Positions 8,735-17,363 of a stretch of DNA of 64,000 nucleotides are shown one piece after another. This DNA comes from Massilia alkalitolerans DSM 17462 (GTDB lineage Bacteria > Pseudomonadota > Gammaproteobacteria > Burkholderiales > Burkholderiaceae_D): NCBI RefSeq assembly GCF_000427785.1, contig NZ_ATYR01000014.1, positions 62,001 through 126,000 on the forward strand. The letters run 5' to 3'. Each line of letters opens with the position of its first letter. The stretch's first letter is position 1. The notes under the pieces are model-generated. The model had not been told where the DNA came from. It did not search any database and saw only the letters and a list, made by a program, of their open reading frames with translations. Both the position numbers and the translations under genes were made by a program.

Positions 8735-9784
8735 ATGCGGCATTTCCGGTTGTCGATCGCGGTGACGGTCATCCTGATGGGCCTGGCCGGCTGGTGGGGC
8801 TACGAGCACGGCGGGATCGGCGGCCTGCTGCAGGCGCTCTGGATCACGGCCATCCTCGGCGTGCTCGAAGTGTCGCTTTCTTTCGACAACGCGGTGGTGA
8901 ACGCCTCCGTCCTGCGCGGCTGGAACGAATTCTGGCGCAAACTGTTCCTCACGGTCGGCATCCTGGTGGCCGTGTTCGGCATGCGCCTGATCTTTCCGCT
9001 CGTCATCGTGTCCGCAGCGACGGGACTTGGCCTGGTCGAGGTCTGGCACATGGCGATCGACAACCCGAAGGAATATTCACGCCACCTGACCGAGAAGCAC
9101 GCCGAGGTGGCGGCTTTCGGCGGCGCCTTCCTGATGCTGGTCTTCCTGAACTTCCTGTTCGACGAGCAGAAGGAACTGCACTGGCTCGGCTGGATCGAGG
9201 AAAAAGTGGGCAAATACGGTACCGAGGGGCTGGCCATCGCCCTCACCCTGCTGGCGGTATGCGGCGCCATGTACCTGATGGAGCCGGCGCGCAAGCTGCC
9301 GGTCCTGATCGCCGGCGTCACGGGCGTCCTGATCTACATCGGCGTGCAATGGCTGAGCGGCCTGCTCGAGAAGGAAGAAGAAGACCCGACGGTCGGCAAG
9401 ATGATCGCCCAGGGCAGCATCGGCGGCTTCCTCTACCTCGAGGTGCTGGACGCCTCGTTCAGCTTCGACGGCGTGATCGGGGCCTTCGCGATCACCAACG
9501 ACGTCGTCATCATCATGCTGGGCCTGGCCATCGGCGCCATGTTCGTGCGCTCGATGACGGTGTTCCTGGTCTACAAGGGCACGCTGGAAGAGTTCGTATT
9601 CCTGGAACATGGGGCGCACTATGCGATCGGCATCCTGGCCATGATCATGTTCATCAGCGTCCACTATCACATTCCCGAGTGGTTCACGGGGCTGTCGGGA
9701 CTGGCCTTCATCCTGGTGTCGCTGTGGTCCTCGGTGCGCTACCGAAGGCGCATGGAGGCCGGCGGCGCCAAGGAGGCGGCCTGA
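8735..9784 (+). CDS. DUF475 family integral membrane protein (TerC-like fold)
   Basis: A 349-residue polytopic inner-membrane protein. Two inverted-repeat-like signatures, LEVSLSFDNAVVNASVL near residue 50 and LEVLDASFSFDGVIGAFAI near residue 235, place it in the DUF475 branch of the TerC/LysE-like superfamily. The conserved Asp in each SFD motif suggests metal-ion handling, as proposed for TerC relatives, but no substrate is established. A purine-rich Shine-Dalgarno (AAGGGGG) lies 4 bp before the ATG. The C-terminus is a short basic cytoplasmic tail. No ter genes are nearby. Confidence 0.88.
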   Translation: MRHFRLSIAVTVILMGLAGWWGYEHGGIGGLLQALWITAILGVLEVSLSFDNAVVNASVLRGWNEFWRKLFLTVGILVAVFGMRLIFPLVIVSAATGLGLVEVWHMAIDNPKEYSRHLTEKHAEVAAFGGAFLMLVFLNFLFDEQKELHWLGWIEEKVGKYGTEGLAIALTLLAVCGAMYLMEPARKLPVLIAGVTGVLIYIGVQWLSGLLEKEEEDPTVGKMIAQGSIGGFLYLEVLDASFSFDGVIGAFAITNDVVIIMLGLAIGAMFVRSMTVFLVYKGTLEEFVFLEHGAHYAIGILAMIMFISVHYHIPEWFTGLSGLAFILVSLWSSVRYRRRMEAGGAKEAA

Positions 9785-9874
9785 GGCTGCCGCCGCCGGC
9801 AGTTTGTGATTTTGTCCATCCGTGGCAGAATGTGCCCGGCCGCGTGGCTGCCAACCTGACAACTCACCTATCTT

Positions 9875-10291
9875 ATGCCGAAAACCATGCCGAAACGCGC
9901 TACCGCCATCCTCCTGTCCGCCCTTGCCGCGATCATCGTGCTGTTCGCGCTGTATACCTGGTTCACCCTGAGCTGGTCGTACTCGGAAGGCGAACGCGCG
10001 GGCTACCTGCAGAAGTTCTCCAAGAAGGGCTGGCTGTGCAAGACCTGGGAAGGCGAGATCCTGCTGTCGAGCATGCCGGGCGCGATTCCGGAGCGCTTCG
10101 CCTTCACAGTGCGCGACGACGCGGTGGTGGAGCAGCTGCAGAACGCGATGGGACAACGGGTGCAGATCACCTATGAACAGCACGTGGGGGTGCCGACCTC
10201 GTGCTTCGGCGAGACCGGGTATTTCGCGACCAGGGCCAGCACCGGGCCGATGAATCCGGTGGCGCCGAGCGAGATGCCGGCTGCGCAGTAA
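9875..10291 (+). CDS. hypothetical membrane-anchored protein
   Basis: A 138-residue protein with one N-terminal hydrophobic helix (about residues 9-27, preceded by Lys/Arg) and a soluble remainder that probably faces the periplasm. Conserved-looking features are YTWFTLSWSYSEGERAG, KGWLCKTWEGEIL and a Cys in GVPTSCFGETGYF, so the two cysteines could form a disulphide. I recognise no characterised family. A second ATG four codons downstream (9887) is an equally possible start. It lies 90 bp after the DUF475 gene on the same strand. Confidence 0.65.
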   Translation: MPKTMPKRATAILLSALAAIIVLFALYTWFTLSWSYSEGERAGYLQKFSKKGWLCKTWEGEILLSSMPGAIPERFAFTVRDDAVVEQLQNAMGQRVQITYEQHVGVPTSCFGETGYFATRASTGPMNPVAPSEMPAAQ

Positions 10292-10343
10292 TACGCGCTA
10301 TGTATTAGTAGGGTGCTGGTGATATGCGTGACGTATCACGCAA

Positions 10344-10462
10344 GATTGGATTCCGGCTTGCGCGGGAATGACGTGCTAACGATGTCGGTCGTCATCAAGT
10401 CGCAGTAGTTCTCTGCGTTTGCCGAACACCGTCGTTCCCGCGCAGGCGGGAACCCAATTCGA
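10344..10462. repeat. REPIN-like inverted doublet
   Basis: Two REP-type units face each other: a left arm beginning ATTGGATTCCGGCTTG (to 10373) and a right arm 10430-10462 beginning CGTCGTTCCCGCGCAGGCGG. The right unit is itself a hairpin-forming, CCCGC-based palindrome. The same architecture with closely related arms recurs at 28466-28590. Such inverted REP doublets (REPINs) are typically mobilised by a RAYT transposase, none of which is in this window. It fills the convergent gap between the hypothetical gene and the coiled-coil gene and may also act as a bidirectional terminator. Confidence 0.75.
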
Positions 10463-10492
10463 CCTTCGACGCGTACCACTGACGCGCACGGA

Positions 10493-12847
10493 TCACTCCT
10501 CGTTCTTCCTCTGATTCAGGATCACGTCAGCCAGCCGCGTCGCCGCCTGCGAGGCCGAGGCCGGCGGCGTGCTCTTGAAGCGGCCCAGCACCTCGCGCGT
10601 GATGTTCACCGAGGCCACCCGGTGCTCGGCCTCGGCCTTGCGCTCGCCGAGGGCGTGATCGAGGGCCGCCAGTTCCCCGGTCTGCTCCTCATGGCGCTGC
10701 GCTTCCAGCTCGGCCAGCTGCCGGCGCGCATCCGCCATGCGCCGGGTCGCCTCGGCCGCCTTGCGCTGCATCTCGGCGTGGCGCTGCGCGTGCGCCAGGA
10801 GCGCGCGCTGGGCGTCGCGCTTCTCGACCGCGGCCTGCAGCGCGGCCTGTTCCTCTGCTTCCCGCTCGTGCGCCAGCCTGGCCTGTTCTTCCTCGGCCGC
10901 GGCGCGCGCCTGGGCGGCCTGGGCCGCCGCCTGCTCGGAGGCCAGCCGTGCGCTGGCCGCCTCGTTGGCGCGCGCATCGGACGCCGCCTGCTGGCGCTGC
11001 GCGGCCAGCTTGCGCTCGACCAGGGCCAGCGATTCGCGCGCGGCCTCGGTGGCGGCGCGTTCCGCGAGCAATGCTGCTCCCGTCAGCTCCAGCTGGCGGC
11101 GCTCAAGCTCGGCACGCTCGGCCTGCGCCTGGGCCAGCTCGGCCGCCCGGCGCGCCTGCGCCTGCTGGGCGCTGGCCGCCGCCTCGGCATGCTCGGCTTC
11201 CTCGATCGCGGCGCGCGCCTGCGCCCGCTGCGCTTCCAGGGCCGCCTGCTGCGCGCTTTCCGCGCGCCGTTCGGCTTCACCCTGCTCTCTTGATTGCGCG
11301 GCAGCCGCCTGCTCTGCCGCGGCGCGCGCCTCGGCGGCCCGCGTCAGTTCCTGTTCGGCCTGCAGGCGCTCCCGCTCGCGCGCCAGCGCCGCTTCCTCGG
11401 CGGCGACGCGCTCGCGCTCGGCCTCGGCCAGGCGCTCGGCCTGCTCGGCGCGCGCCCTGGCCGCTGCCAGTGCTTCTTGCCGCGCCTCGGCCTGCCGGCG
11501 CGCGGCGGCCAGCGCCGCATCCTCCAGCGCGTTTTCCTCCGCCTGCGCCTCGGCCGCTCCCTGCGCCAGGGCGGCGCGTTCTTCCGCCAGCGCGCGCTGG
11601 CGCTGCTCTTCTTCGAGCTGGCGCGCCGCCGCCTGGCTTGCCGCCTCGTCGGCCGCGGCGCGCTCGCGCGCGTGGCCGGCGGCGAGGGCTTCGGCTTCCA
11701 GCCGCGCCTGCACCTGCTGGCTCGCCTCTTCTTCGGCCCGCGCACGTTCCTCGGCCACGCCGCGCAGCCTGCGGTCGGCCTCGATGCGCGCCTCGGTCGC
11801 CGCCAGGATGCGGGTTTCGGCGTCGCGGCGCGCCTGCGCGGCGGCCGCAGCCGTCTGCTCAAGGCGCTCGCGGTGGGTGGCGGCGTCGCGCAATTCCTTC
11901 TCGGTCTGCAGGCGCATGCGCAGCGACTGGGCCGCGACACGCTCGGACTCGGCCTGGGCCAGCGCTATCGCCTCGCGTTCCTGTTCGATGTGGGCCAGGG
12001 CGCGTGCTTCTTCCAGGGCGCGCGCCTCGGCCGCGGCGCGCGCGAAGCTCGATGCGAGGGCCACCTGGTCGGCGCGCTCGCGCTGCTGGGTCAGCTCCAG
12101 CGCCTCGGCTTCGGCCTGGGCCAGCTTCTCGGCGGTCTGGCGGGCGCCGCGTTCGGCGCGCTCGCGCTCGCGCGCCAGGATCGCCACGCGCGCATCGGCG
12201 CTGGCGTTGTGCAGCACTTCTTCCTTGGCCGCTTCCACCGCCGCCATGCGCTCGGCCGCCTGCAGGCGCGCCTGTTCGGTCTGCACCAGCAATTCCTCGG
12301 CGGCGCGCGCGGCCTGGGCGGCCATCTCGGCCTGGGCTTCGACCTGGGCGGCGTGGCGCCGGCGCGCTTCTTCTTCAAGACGGGCACGCGCCTCGACCGC
12401 CATGCGGGTCTCGGTTTCCTGCTGCACGCGGGCGCGCAGCTCGGTGGTCTCCTGGCGGATCGCCTCCAGCCGCTCGCTGGACGCCTGGGCGGCGGCGCGC
12501 AGCGACTCCAGGCGGTCGCGGTCGGCGGCGATCGCCTCTTCGGAGGCCTGGGCATTGGCCAGCGCGGCGGCGGTCGCGGCCGCATCCAGCGCGGCGCGCT
12601 CCTCGGCCAGCGAACGGGCGCGCGCCTCGGCATGGGCGCGGCTCTCGGCGGCGACATTGGCCTTGGCTTCGGCCTCGACGCGGGCGATGGCCTCGTGGAT
12701 CTCGCGCATGTCCATCGGGCCGCGGGCTGCGGCCGGGGCCGGCGCGGGCTCGGCCGCCGCCTCCGGAACGACGCTGCCGGCATGCGACAGGTCGATCGTG
12801 AAGTCGCTATCGTCGTACTTCTCGTGCTCGGGCTTGATGGGTTCCAT
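10493..12847 (-). CDS. long Ala/Glu/Arg-rich coiled-coil protein
   Basis: A 784-residue protein dominated from about residue 50 to 740 by uninterrupted Ala, Glu, Arg and Gln with few Pro or Gly, in patterns such as AEEERAALDAAA, as expected for one very long alpha-helical coiled coil. The first 48 residues are different: acidic, then Ala/Pro-rich (AAAEPAPAPAAARG). The last ~40 (REVLGRFKSTPPASASQAATR, shortened) look globular or disordered. No signal peptide or membrane helix is visible, so it is probably cytoplasmic and filament-forming or a scaffold. No characterised family is recognised. The base composition also creates very long open frames on the opposite strand, which I treat as artefacts. 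Confidence 0.7.
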   Translation of the reverse strand: MEPIKPEHEKYDDSDFTIDLSHAGSVVPEAAAEPAPAPAAARGPMDMREIHEAIARVEAEAKANVAAESRAHAEARARSLAEERAALDAAATAAALANAQASEEAIAADRDRLESLRAAAQASSERLEAIRQETTELRARVQQETETRMAVEARARLEEEARRRHAAQVEAQAEMAAQAARAAEELLVQTEQARLQAAERMAAVEAAKEEVLHNASADARVAILARERERAERGARQTAEKLAQAEAEALELTQQRERADQVALASSFARAAAEARALEEARALAHIEQEREAIALAQAESERVAAQSLRMRLQTEKELRDAATHRERLEQTAAAAAQARRDAETRILAATEARIEADRRLRGVAEERARAEEEASQQVQARLEAEALAAGHARERAAADEAASQAAARQLEEEQRQRALAEERAALAQGAAEAQAEENALEDAALAAARRQAEARQEALAAARARAEQAERLAEAERERVAAEEAALARERERLQAEQELTRAAEARAAAEQAAAAQSREQGEAERRAESAQQAALEAQRAQARAAIEEAEHAEAAASAQQAQARRAAELAQAQAERAELERRQLELTGAALLAERAATEAARESLALVERKLAAQRQQAASDARANEAASARLASEQAAAQAAQARAAAEEEQARLAHEREAEEQAALQAAVEKRDAQRALLAHAQRHAEMQRKAAEATRRMADARRQLAELEAQRHEEQTGELAALDHALGERKAEAEHRVASVNITREVLGRFKSTPPASASQAATRLADVILNQRKNEE

Positions 12848-12948
12848 GGTCGTTTTCGGTGAGGACGCAGCTTGCGTCCATCGGATTATCCGGGAAATCG
12901 CGCGCGCGTGTCACGCCGAACTGGACGGCAAAACCATGGCAATTCGGG

Positions 12949-13956
12949 CTATACCGGCCACAGGGGCGGCTCATCCATCAGCGCCACCTGCTCGCGCAGC
13001 TCGAGGATGCGGTCCTGCCAGTAGCGCTGGGTGTTAAACCAGGGGAAAGCCGCCGGGAAGGCCGGGTCGTCCCAGCGCATCGCCAGCCAGCTTGAGTAAT
13101 GAATCAGCCTCAGGGTACGCAGCGCTTCGACCAGGTAGAGCTGGCGCGGGTGGAAGTCGCAGAAATCCTCGTAGCCGGCCAGCACGTCGGCCATCTGCCC
13201 CACCATTTCCTGGCGCTCGCCCGAGAGCAGCATCCACAGGTCCTGCACCGCCGGTCCCATGCGGCTGTCGTCGAAGTCGACGAAGTGCGGGCCATCCGGG
13301 GTCCACAGCACGTTGCCGCCGTGGCAGTCGCCGTGCAGGCGCAGGAGCGGCAGCGCGCCGGCCTGGTCGTAACAGCGCGCCACGCCCTCGAGCGCCTGCT
13401 CGACCACGCTGGCATAGGTGGCGGCCAGCTCGGGCGGGATGAAGCCATTGGCGCGCAGGAACTCGAAGGGTTCGCGCCCGAAGGTCTGCGGATTGATCTC
13501 GGGCCGGTGCTGGTAGGGCCGCGCCGCGCCGATCGCATGGATGCGGCCGATGAAACGGCCGATCCATTCCAGGGTAGCGGAGTCGCCCAGCTCCGGCGCC
13601 CGTCCGCCGCGGCGCGGGAACACGGAAAAGCGGTAGCCGGCGAAGTTGTGCAGCGTGCGCCCGTCGATGCCGGTGGCCGGCACGACAGGAATCTCCTGCT
13701 GCGCCAGCTCTTCCACGAAGGCGTGTTCCTCGAGGATGGCGGCCTCGCTCCAGCGCCCTGGCCGGTAGAACTTGACGACCACCGGCGCTCCCTCTTCCAG
13801 GCCGACCTGGTAGACGCGGTTCTCGTAGCTGTTGAGCGCCAGCAGGCGGCCGTCGCCGTACAGGCCGACGCTCTCGACGGCCTCCAGCACCGTGTGCGGG
13901 TCGAGCCGTGCGTAAGGATGGGTTTGCTCGTTCGATTCAGTAGACAGATTCTCCAT
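12949..13956 (-). CDS. srkA: stress response serine/threonine protein kinase SrkA (YihE/RdoA)
   Basis: A 335-residue kinase of the aminoglycoside-phosphotransferase-like fold, matching E. coli YihE/SrkA, which counters envelope and oxidative stress by phosphorylating Ser/Thr proteins. Motifs include NSYENRVYQVG, VVVKFYRPGRWS (ATP-binding Lys), the catalytic LRLHGDCHGGNVLW with HGD and downstream Asn, and the metal-binding FVDFDDSRMGP. I prefer the ATG at 13956 over a GTG 16 codons upstream (14004) because the protein then has family length. Its promoter side is occupied by the solo tnpB element. Confidence 0.92.
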   Translation of the reverse strand: MENLSTESNEQTHPYARLDPHTVLEAVESVGLYGDGRLLALNSYENRVYQVGLEEGAPVVVKFYRPGRWSEAAILEEHAFVEELAQQEIPVVPATGIDGRTLHNFAGYRFSVFPRRGGRAPELGDSATLEWIGRFIGRIHAIGAARPYQHRPEINPQTFGREPFEFLRANGFIPPELAATYASVVEQALEGVARCYDQAGALPLLRLHGDCHGGNVLWTPDGPHFVDFDDSRMGPAVQDLWMLLSGERQEMVGQMADVLAGYEDFCDFHPRQLYLVEALRTLRLIHYSSWLAMRWDDPAFPAAFPWFNTQRYWQDRILELREQVALMDEPPLWPV

Positions 13957-14087
13957 CCGCGCATTGTACGCGCCACGCAGGTTTTCTATGCTCTTGGCCT
14001 CCACTGGGTTCTAATAGTTCGTCCAGAACTTGTTTAACTCTACACAGTCTCATTCGTGATGAGGACTTTCGCTGCCTGCTGCTCGCC

Positions 14088-15275
14088 ATGTTCATTGCCC
14101 ACCGCATCCGGCTCGACCCGAGCAACGCGCAGGCGACGCATCTGGCGCGCGCGGCCGGCACCGCCCGCTTCGCCTACAACTGGGCGCTGGCCGAGTGGAG
14201 ACGGCAGTACGAGGCGTGCAAGGTCGACCCGTCGCTGCCCAAGCCGAACAAAGCTGCACTGCAGCGCCAGCTGAATGCGGTCAAGCGCCAGCAATTCCCG
14301 TGGATGCTCGAGGTGACGAAGAACGCACCCCAGATAGCGATCATGCAGCTGGGACAGGCCTTCCAGAACTTCTTTACCGGCCGGGCGCGCTACCCGCGGT
14401 TCCACAGGAAGGGACAGCACGACCGTTTTACGCTCAGCAACGACCAGTTCCAGGTCGAGGGTAGACAACTCCGGATCCCCAAGCTCGGATGGGTGCGTAT
14501 GCGCGAGGCCTTGCGTTTTACGGGGCGCATCGTGTCAAGCACTATCTCGCGCATTGCGGACCACTGGTACGCCAGCATCACCGTCGACACGCCGGATCCA
14601 TCTCTGCCACCAGCCGAAAACCAAGGCGCGGTCGGGATCGACCTGGGTGTGTCGTCGCTGGCGACCTTGTCGACCGGGGAGACGATCGCAGGCCCGAAAG
14701 CGCTGCACGCCTTACTGCAGCGCCTGCGCCGGCTGTCACGCGCGCTGTCCCGCAAGGCCAGGGGCTCGCGCAACCGGGGCAAGGCAAAGCTGAAGCTGGC
14801 CAGGCTGCATGAGCGGATCGCCCACATGCGGCGCGATGGCCTGCATCAGCTCACGACCAGCCTCTCCCGGCGCTTTCACACCATCGGCATCGAGGACCTG
14901 AACGTAAAAGGGATGCTGGCCAACGGGCGGCTGGCGCGCGCAATCGCCGACATGGGCTTTTACGAATTCCGGCGCCAGCTGGAATACAAGGCGGCGTGGC
15001 GCGGCGCCCAGGTGGTGGTGGCGGACCGCTGGTTCCCCAGCAGCAAACTATGCTCGGGCTGCGGGCACGTACTCAACAAGCTTGAACTGAATATCCGGCA
15101 CTGGACCTGCCCAAACTGCGGCGCGCACCACGACCGCGACGTTAATGCGGCGGTCAATTTGAGCAACATGGCGGTGAGTTCCACCGCATCGGCCTGTGGA
15201 GGGGAAGGCGCTGGCCTGGCGCAAGCGCGAGGCGAAACCGGCCCCGGTGAAGCAGGAATCCAGCGGCAAAGCTAA
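14088..15275 (+). CDS. tnpB: TnpB RNA-guided nuclease (IS200/IS605-IS607 family OrfB), solo
   Basis: A 395-residue TnpB, ancestor-like relative of Cas12. It begins with the family's [15 protein letters not shown] and [15 protein letters not shown] helical region. The RuvC triad is intact: Asp185 in VGIDLGVSS, Glu269 in [11 protein letters not shown], Asp351 in [11 protein letters not shown] four-Cys zinc finger (CSGCG and CPNCG) precedes the last Asp. No TnpA (tyrosine or serine recombinase) is next to it, so it is an IS1341-type solo element that would need a transposase in trans. It sits in the gap between srkA and yecA. TnpBs of this kind cut DNA guided by an omega RNA from the gene's 3' end. 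Confidence 0.92.
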   Translation: MFIAHRIRLDPSNAQATHLARAAGTARFAYNWALAEWRRQYEACKVDPSLPKPNKAALQRQLNAVKRQQFPWMLEVTKNAPQIAIMQLGQAFQNFFTGRARYPRFHRKGQHDRFTLSNDQFQVEGRQLRIPKLGWVRMREALRFTGRIVSSTISRIADHWYASITVDTPDPSLPPAENQGAVGIDLGVSSLATLSTGETIAGPKALHALLQRLRRLSRALSRKARGSRNRGKAKLKLARLHERIAHMRRDGLHQLTTSLSRRFHTIGIEDLNVKGMLANGRLARAIADMGFYEFRRQLEYKAAWRGAQVVVADRWFPSSKLCSGCGHVLNKLELNIRHWTCPNCGAHHDRDVNAAVNLSNMAVSSTASACGGEGAGLAQARGETGPGEAGIQRQS

Positions 15276-15291
15276 CGATGGACAGCTTTGC
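15266..15291 (+). other. perfect hairpin spanning the tnpB stop codon
   Basis: GCAAAGCT (15266-15273) pairs perfectly with AGCTTTGC (15284-15291) across a 10-base loop, and the tnpB stop codon 15273-15275 lies at the top of the left arm. It could be the right-end subterminal hairpin of the element or part of the omega RNA scaffold; with no T-tract it is a poor terminator. Confidence 0.5.
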
Positions 15292-15345
15292 GCAAGCCTG
15301 GAGGAACGGGTTACACTGGCGCCTTCACACGCAACAGAGCACCCC

Positions 15346-16038
15346 ATGCATCTCGACGAGCCCCTTACCGATAAAGAATTCGACGAACTCGACCAGTTCC
15401 TGCTGTCCGACCGCTCCCCCGAGGACGCGATGACGATGGACACCCTGCACGGCTACCTGACCGCGATCGCGATCGGCCCGGAAACCATCATGCCGGCCGA
15501 ATGGCTCTCGCGCGTCTGGGGCGAGGATGGCAAGCAGGCGCCGAACTGGAAGAACCCGAAGGAAGAACAGCGCATCATCAACCTGATCATGCGCTTCATG
15601 AACGAAGTGCTGATCACCTTCGAAGCCGCACCAAAGGAGTTCGAGCCGCTGTTCGTCGAGCATGAATTCGAGGGCGAGGCCCTGATCGACGCCGAGGCCT
15701 GGTGCTGGGGTTTCTGGGAAGGCATGGAACTGCGCCCCGGCTCCTGGGAAGAGATCTGGGATTCGGAAGTGGCCGAACTGATGCGCCCGATCTACCTGCT
15801 CGGCGCCGACGAGATCGAGGAATCCGAACTGCCGGAAGTCGAAGACCCGCGCAAGGCCCATCAACTGGGGCTGGAGATCGAAGCCAACATCCCGGCCATC
15901 TACCGCTACTGGGCGCCGCGCCGCAAGGGCGCGGTCGAGACCGTCAAGCGCGAGGAGCCGAAGGTCGGCCGCAACGACGACTGCCCTTGCGGCAGTGGCA
16001 AGAAGTACAAGAAGTGCTGCGGCGCCGACGCCGGCTAA
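15346..16038 (+). CDS. YecA/UPF0149 family protein with C-terminal SEC-C zinc motif
   Basis: A 230-residue cytoplasmic protein. The first ~190 residues form the YecA/UPF0149 helical domain ([44 protein letters not shown]). The last 20 form a SEC-C motif, [19 protein letters not shown], a Cys-rich zinc finger also found at the SecA C-terminus that contacts SecB and ribosomes. YecA proteins have been linked to ribosome and SecA-related functions, but the exact role is not settled. The ATG at 15346 is chosen because the family starts near this residue; the same frame is open about 50 codons further upstream, through the right end of the tnpB element. Confidence 0.88.
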   Translation: MHLDEPLTDKEFDELDQFLLSDRSPEDAMTMDTLHGYLTAIAIGPETIMPAEWLSRVWGEDGKQAPNWKNPKEEQRIINLIMRFMNEVLITFEAAPKEFEPLFVEHEFEGEALIDAEAWCWGFWEGMELRPGSWEEIWDSEVAELMRPIYLLGADEIEESELPEVEDPRKAHQLGLEIEANIPAIYRYWAPRRKGAVETVKREEPKVGRNDDCPCGSGKKYKKCCGADAG

Positions 16039-16063
16039 GCAGCTTCCGTGTGACAGCGGCTGC

Positions 16064-17224
16064 TCAGGCAGCCGCCTCCGTCAAACCCAGATCCAGTCCC
16101 ACCAGCAGGTCGCCGGGCTGCACCATCCCGGCCAGCCTGCCCTCCTCGTCCACCACGAACACCTGCTTCGCTCCCTCATGGAAGCGGGTGAGCAGCGCCG
16201 TGACCGGCGCCGTGCTGCGCACGGCGACGAAATCCGCCTCGACCAGCTGGCCGACCGTCGGCACCGTATCGCGCCCGAACAGCAGCGCCGTCGCCCGCCG
16301 CGCACGCGCCGGCAAGGGGCGGCTGGCGCTGCCGCCGGCCGCCACCAGGCCCGACATGCTGAGCACCCCGACCGGACAGCCGGCGGCGTCCACCACCGGC
16401 AAGGCCGGCACGCCGTGGCGCACCAGCAGCGCGCGCGCCGCCGCCAGCGGCATGTCCGGGCTCAGGGTGGCCGGCACGGGATGCGCCAGCTCGCCGCAGC
16501 GGTGCTGGCGCGCGCGGCGCTCGGCGGCGCGCTGCTCGGTCTCGGCAAAGATCGTGGCCAGGTCGTCGCGGCTGACGTCGAGTGTCTCGCCATAGCTGTC
16601 CAGCGCCGCATCCAGGTCTTCCTTCGCAAAGCCTGCCTTTTCCTCGGGCGGGCGCGCGGCCAGCTGCACGTGCGGGTAATGGTGTCCCGACAGCCGGTTC
16701 CAGGCCACCGCGCCCAGCACCATCAGGACCGAATTCAGGCCCACCGGCGCCAGCACGAACCAGAAGCCGGCCTTGGACACCGCCGCCCCGCCCAGCACGG
16801 CGGTCACGGCCACCGCGCCGCCGGGCGGATGCAGGCAGCGCAGCGTGGCCATCGCGGCGATCGCCAGGCCGCCGGCCAGCGGCGCCGCCACCAGCGGGTC
16901 GGCGGCCTGCGCACAGGCCACGCCGACCAGGGCCGAGACGACGTTGCCGCCGATGACGGGCCAGGGCTGGGCCAGCGGCGCCGCCGGCAGGCAGAACAGC
17001 AGCACCGCGGACGCGGCCATCGGCGCGATCAGGAAGGGCAGCGAATGCACCGCCGCGGCGCCGAGCGCGGCGCGGCTGACCAGGGCGGTGAGGAGCAGGG
17101 CCAGCAGTGCGCCGAGGGCGGCGGGCACCTGCCGGGTAAAGGAAGTCGGTCCGGCGGGGCGCAGGCGCCCCAGCCTCGATAGCACTTGCGACAACATCGA
17201 GAACATGGATACGGTTTGCAACAT
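16064..17224 (-). CDS. HPP family membrane protein with C-terminal CBS pair
   Basis: A 386-residue protein. The N-terminal ~175 residues have four to five hydrophobic helices containing the family signature CLHPPGGAVAVTAVLGG (HPP motif). The C-terminal half has two CBS repeats (MPLAAARALLVRHGVPALPVVDAAG and TAPVTALLTRFHEGAKQVFVVDEEG, each shortened), which commonly bind adenine nucleotides. Plant and cyanobacterial HPP proteins transport nitrite; that role here is only a possibility. The start is uncertain: ATGs at 17224, 17206 and 17197 are all in frame and none has a strong ribosome site. It is divergent from the MBL-fold gene. Confidence 0.82.
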   Translation of the reverse strand: MLQTVSMFSMLSQVLSRLGRLRPAGPTSFTRQVPAALGALLALLLTALVSRAALGAAAVHSLPFLIAPMAASAVLLFCLPAAPLAQPWPVIGGNVVSALVGVACAQAADPLVAAPLAGGLAIAAMATLRCLHPPGGAVAVTAVLGGAAVSKAGFWFVLAPVGLNSVLMVLGAVAWNRLSGHHYPHVQLAARPPEEKAGFAKEDLDAALDSYGETLDVSRDDLATIFAETEQRAAERRARQHRCGELAHPVPATLSPDMPLAAARALLVRHGVPALPVVDAAGCPVGVLSMSGLVAAGGSASRPLPARARRATALLFGRDTVPTVGQLVEADFVAVRSTAPVTALLTRFHEGAKQVFVVDEEGRLAGMVQPGDLLVGLDLGLTEAAA

Positions 17225-17363
17225 TGGGAACCTGCCATTACACCACAGCTTGCGCGAACGCGTATTCCCCCACGCGGACGGTAAGCATTCCGACAAGCAA
17301 TCATGTAGGATAAGCAACGCACTGCGGCCGGCTTGCCGCAGCAACCAACAACGAGGACACACG

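Noticed and set aside
10737..13037. A 766-residue open frame, and others of 500-600 residues, on the plus strand across the coiled-coil gene.
   Set aside because: They are Ala/Ser/Arg or Ala/Pro/Arg strings produced by the GC-rich, GCN-heavy codons of the opposite strand; none has a recognisable domain or ribosome site, while the minus-strand frame has a sensible start and heptad-like composition.
13957..14004. GTG-initiated N-terminal extension of SrkA by 16 residues.
   Set aside because: The extra residues do not resemble the kinase family and the ATG at 13956 gives normal length.
14005..14087. Possible left-end hairpins (GTTC/GAAC near 14017-14028) of the first tnpB element.
   Set aside because: Stems are only 4-5 bp and the flanking genes give no interrupted frame to fix the boundary.
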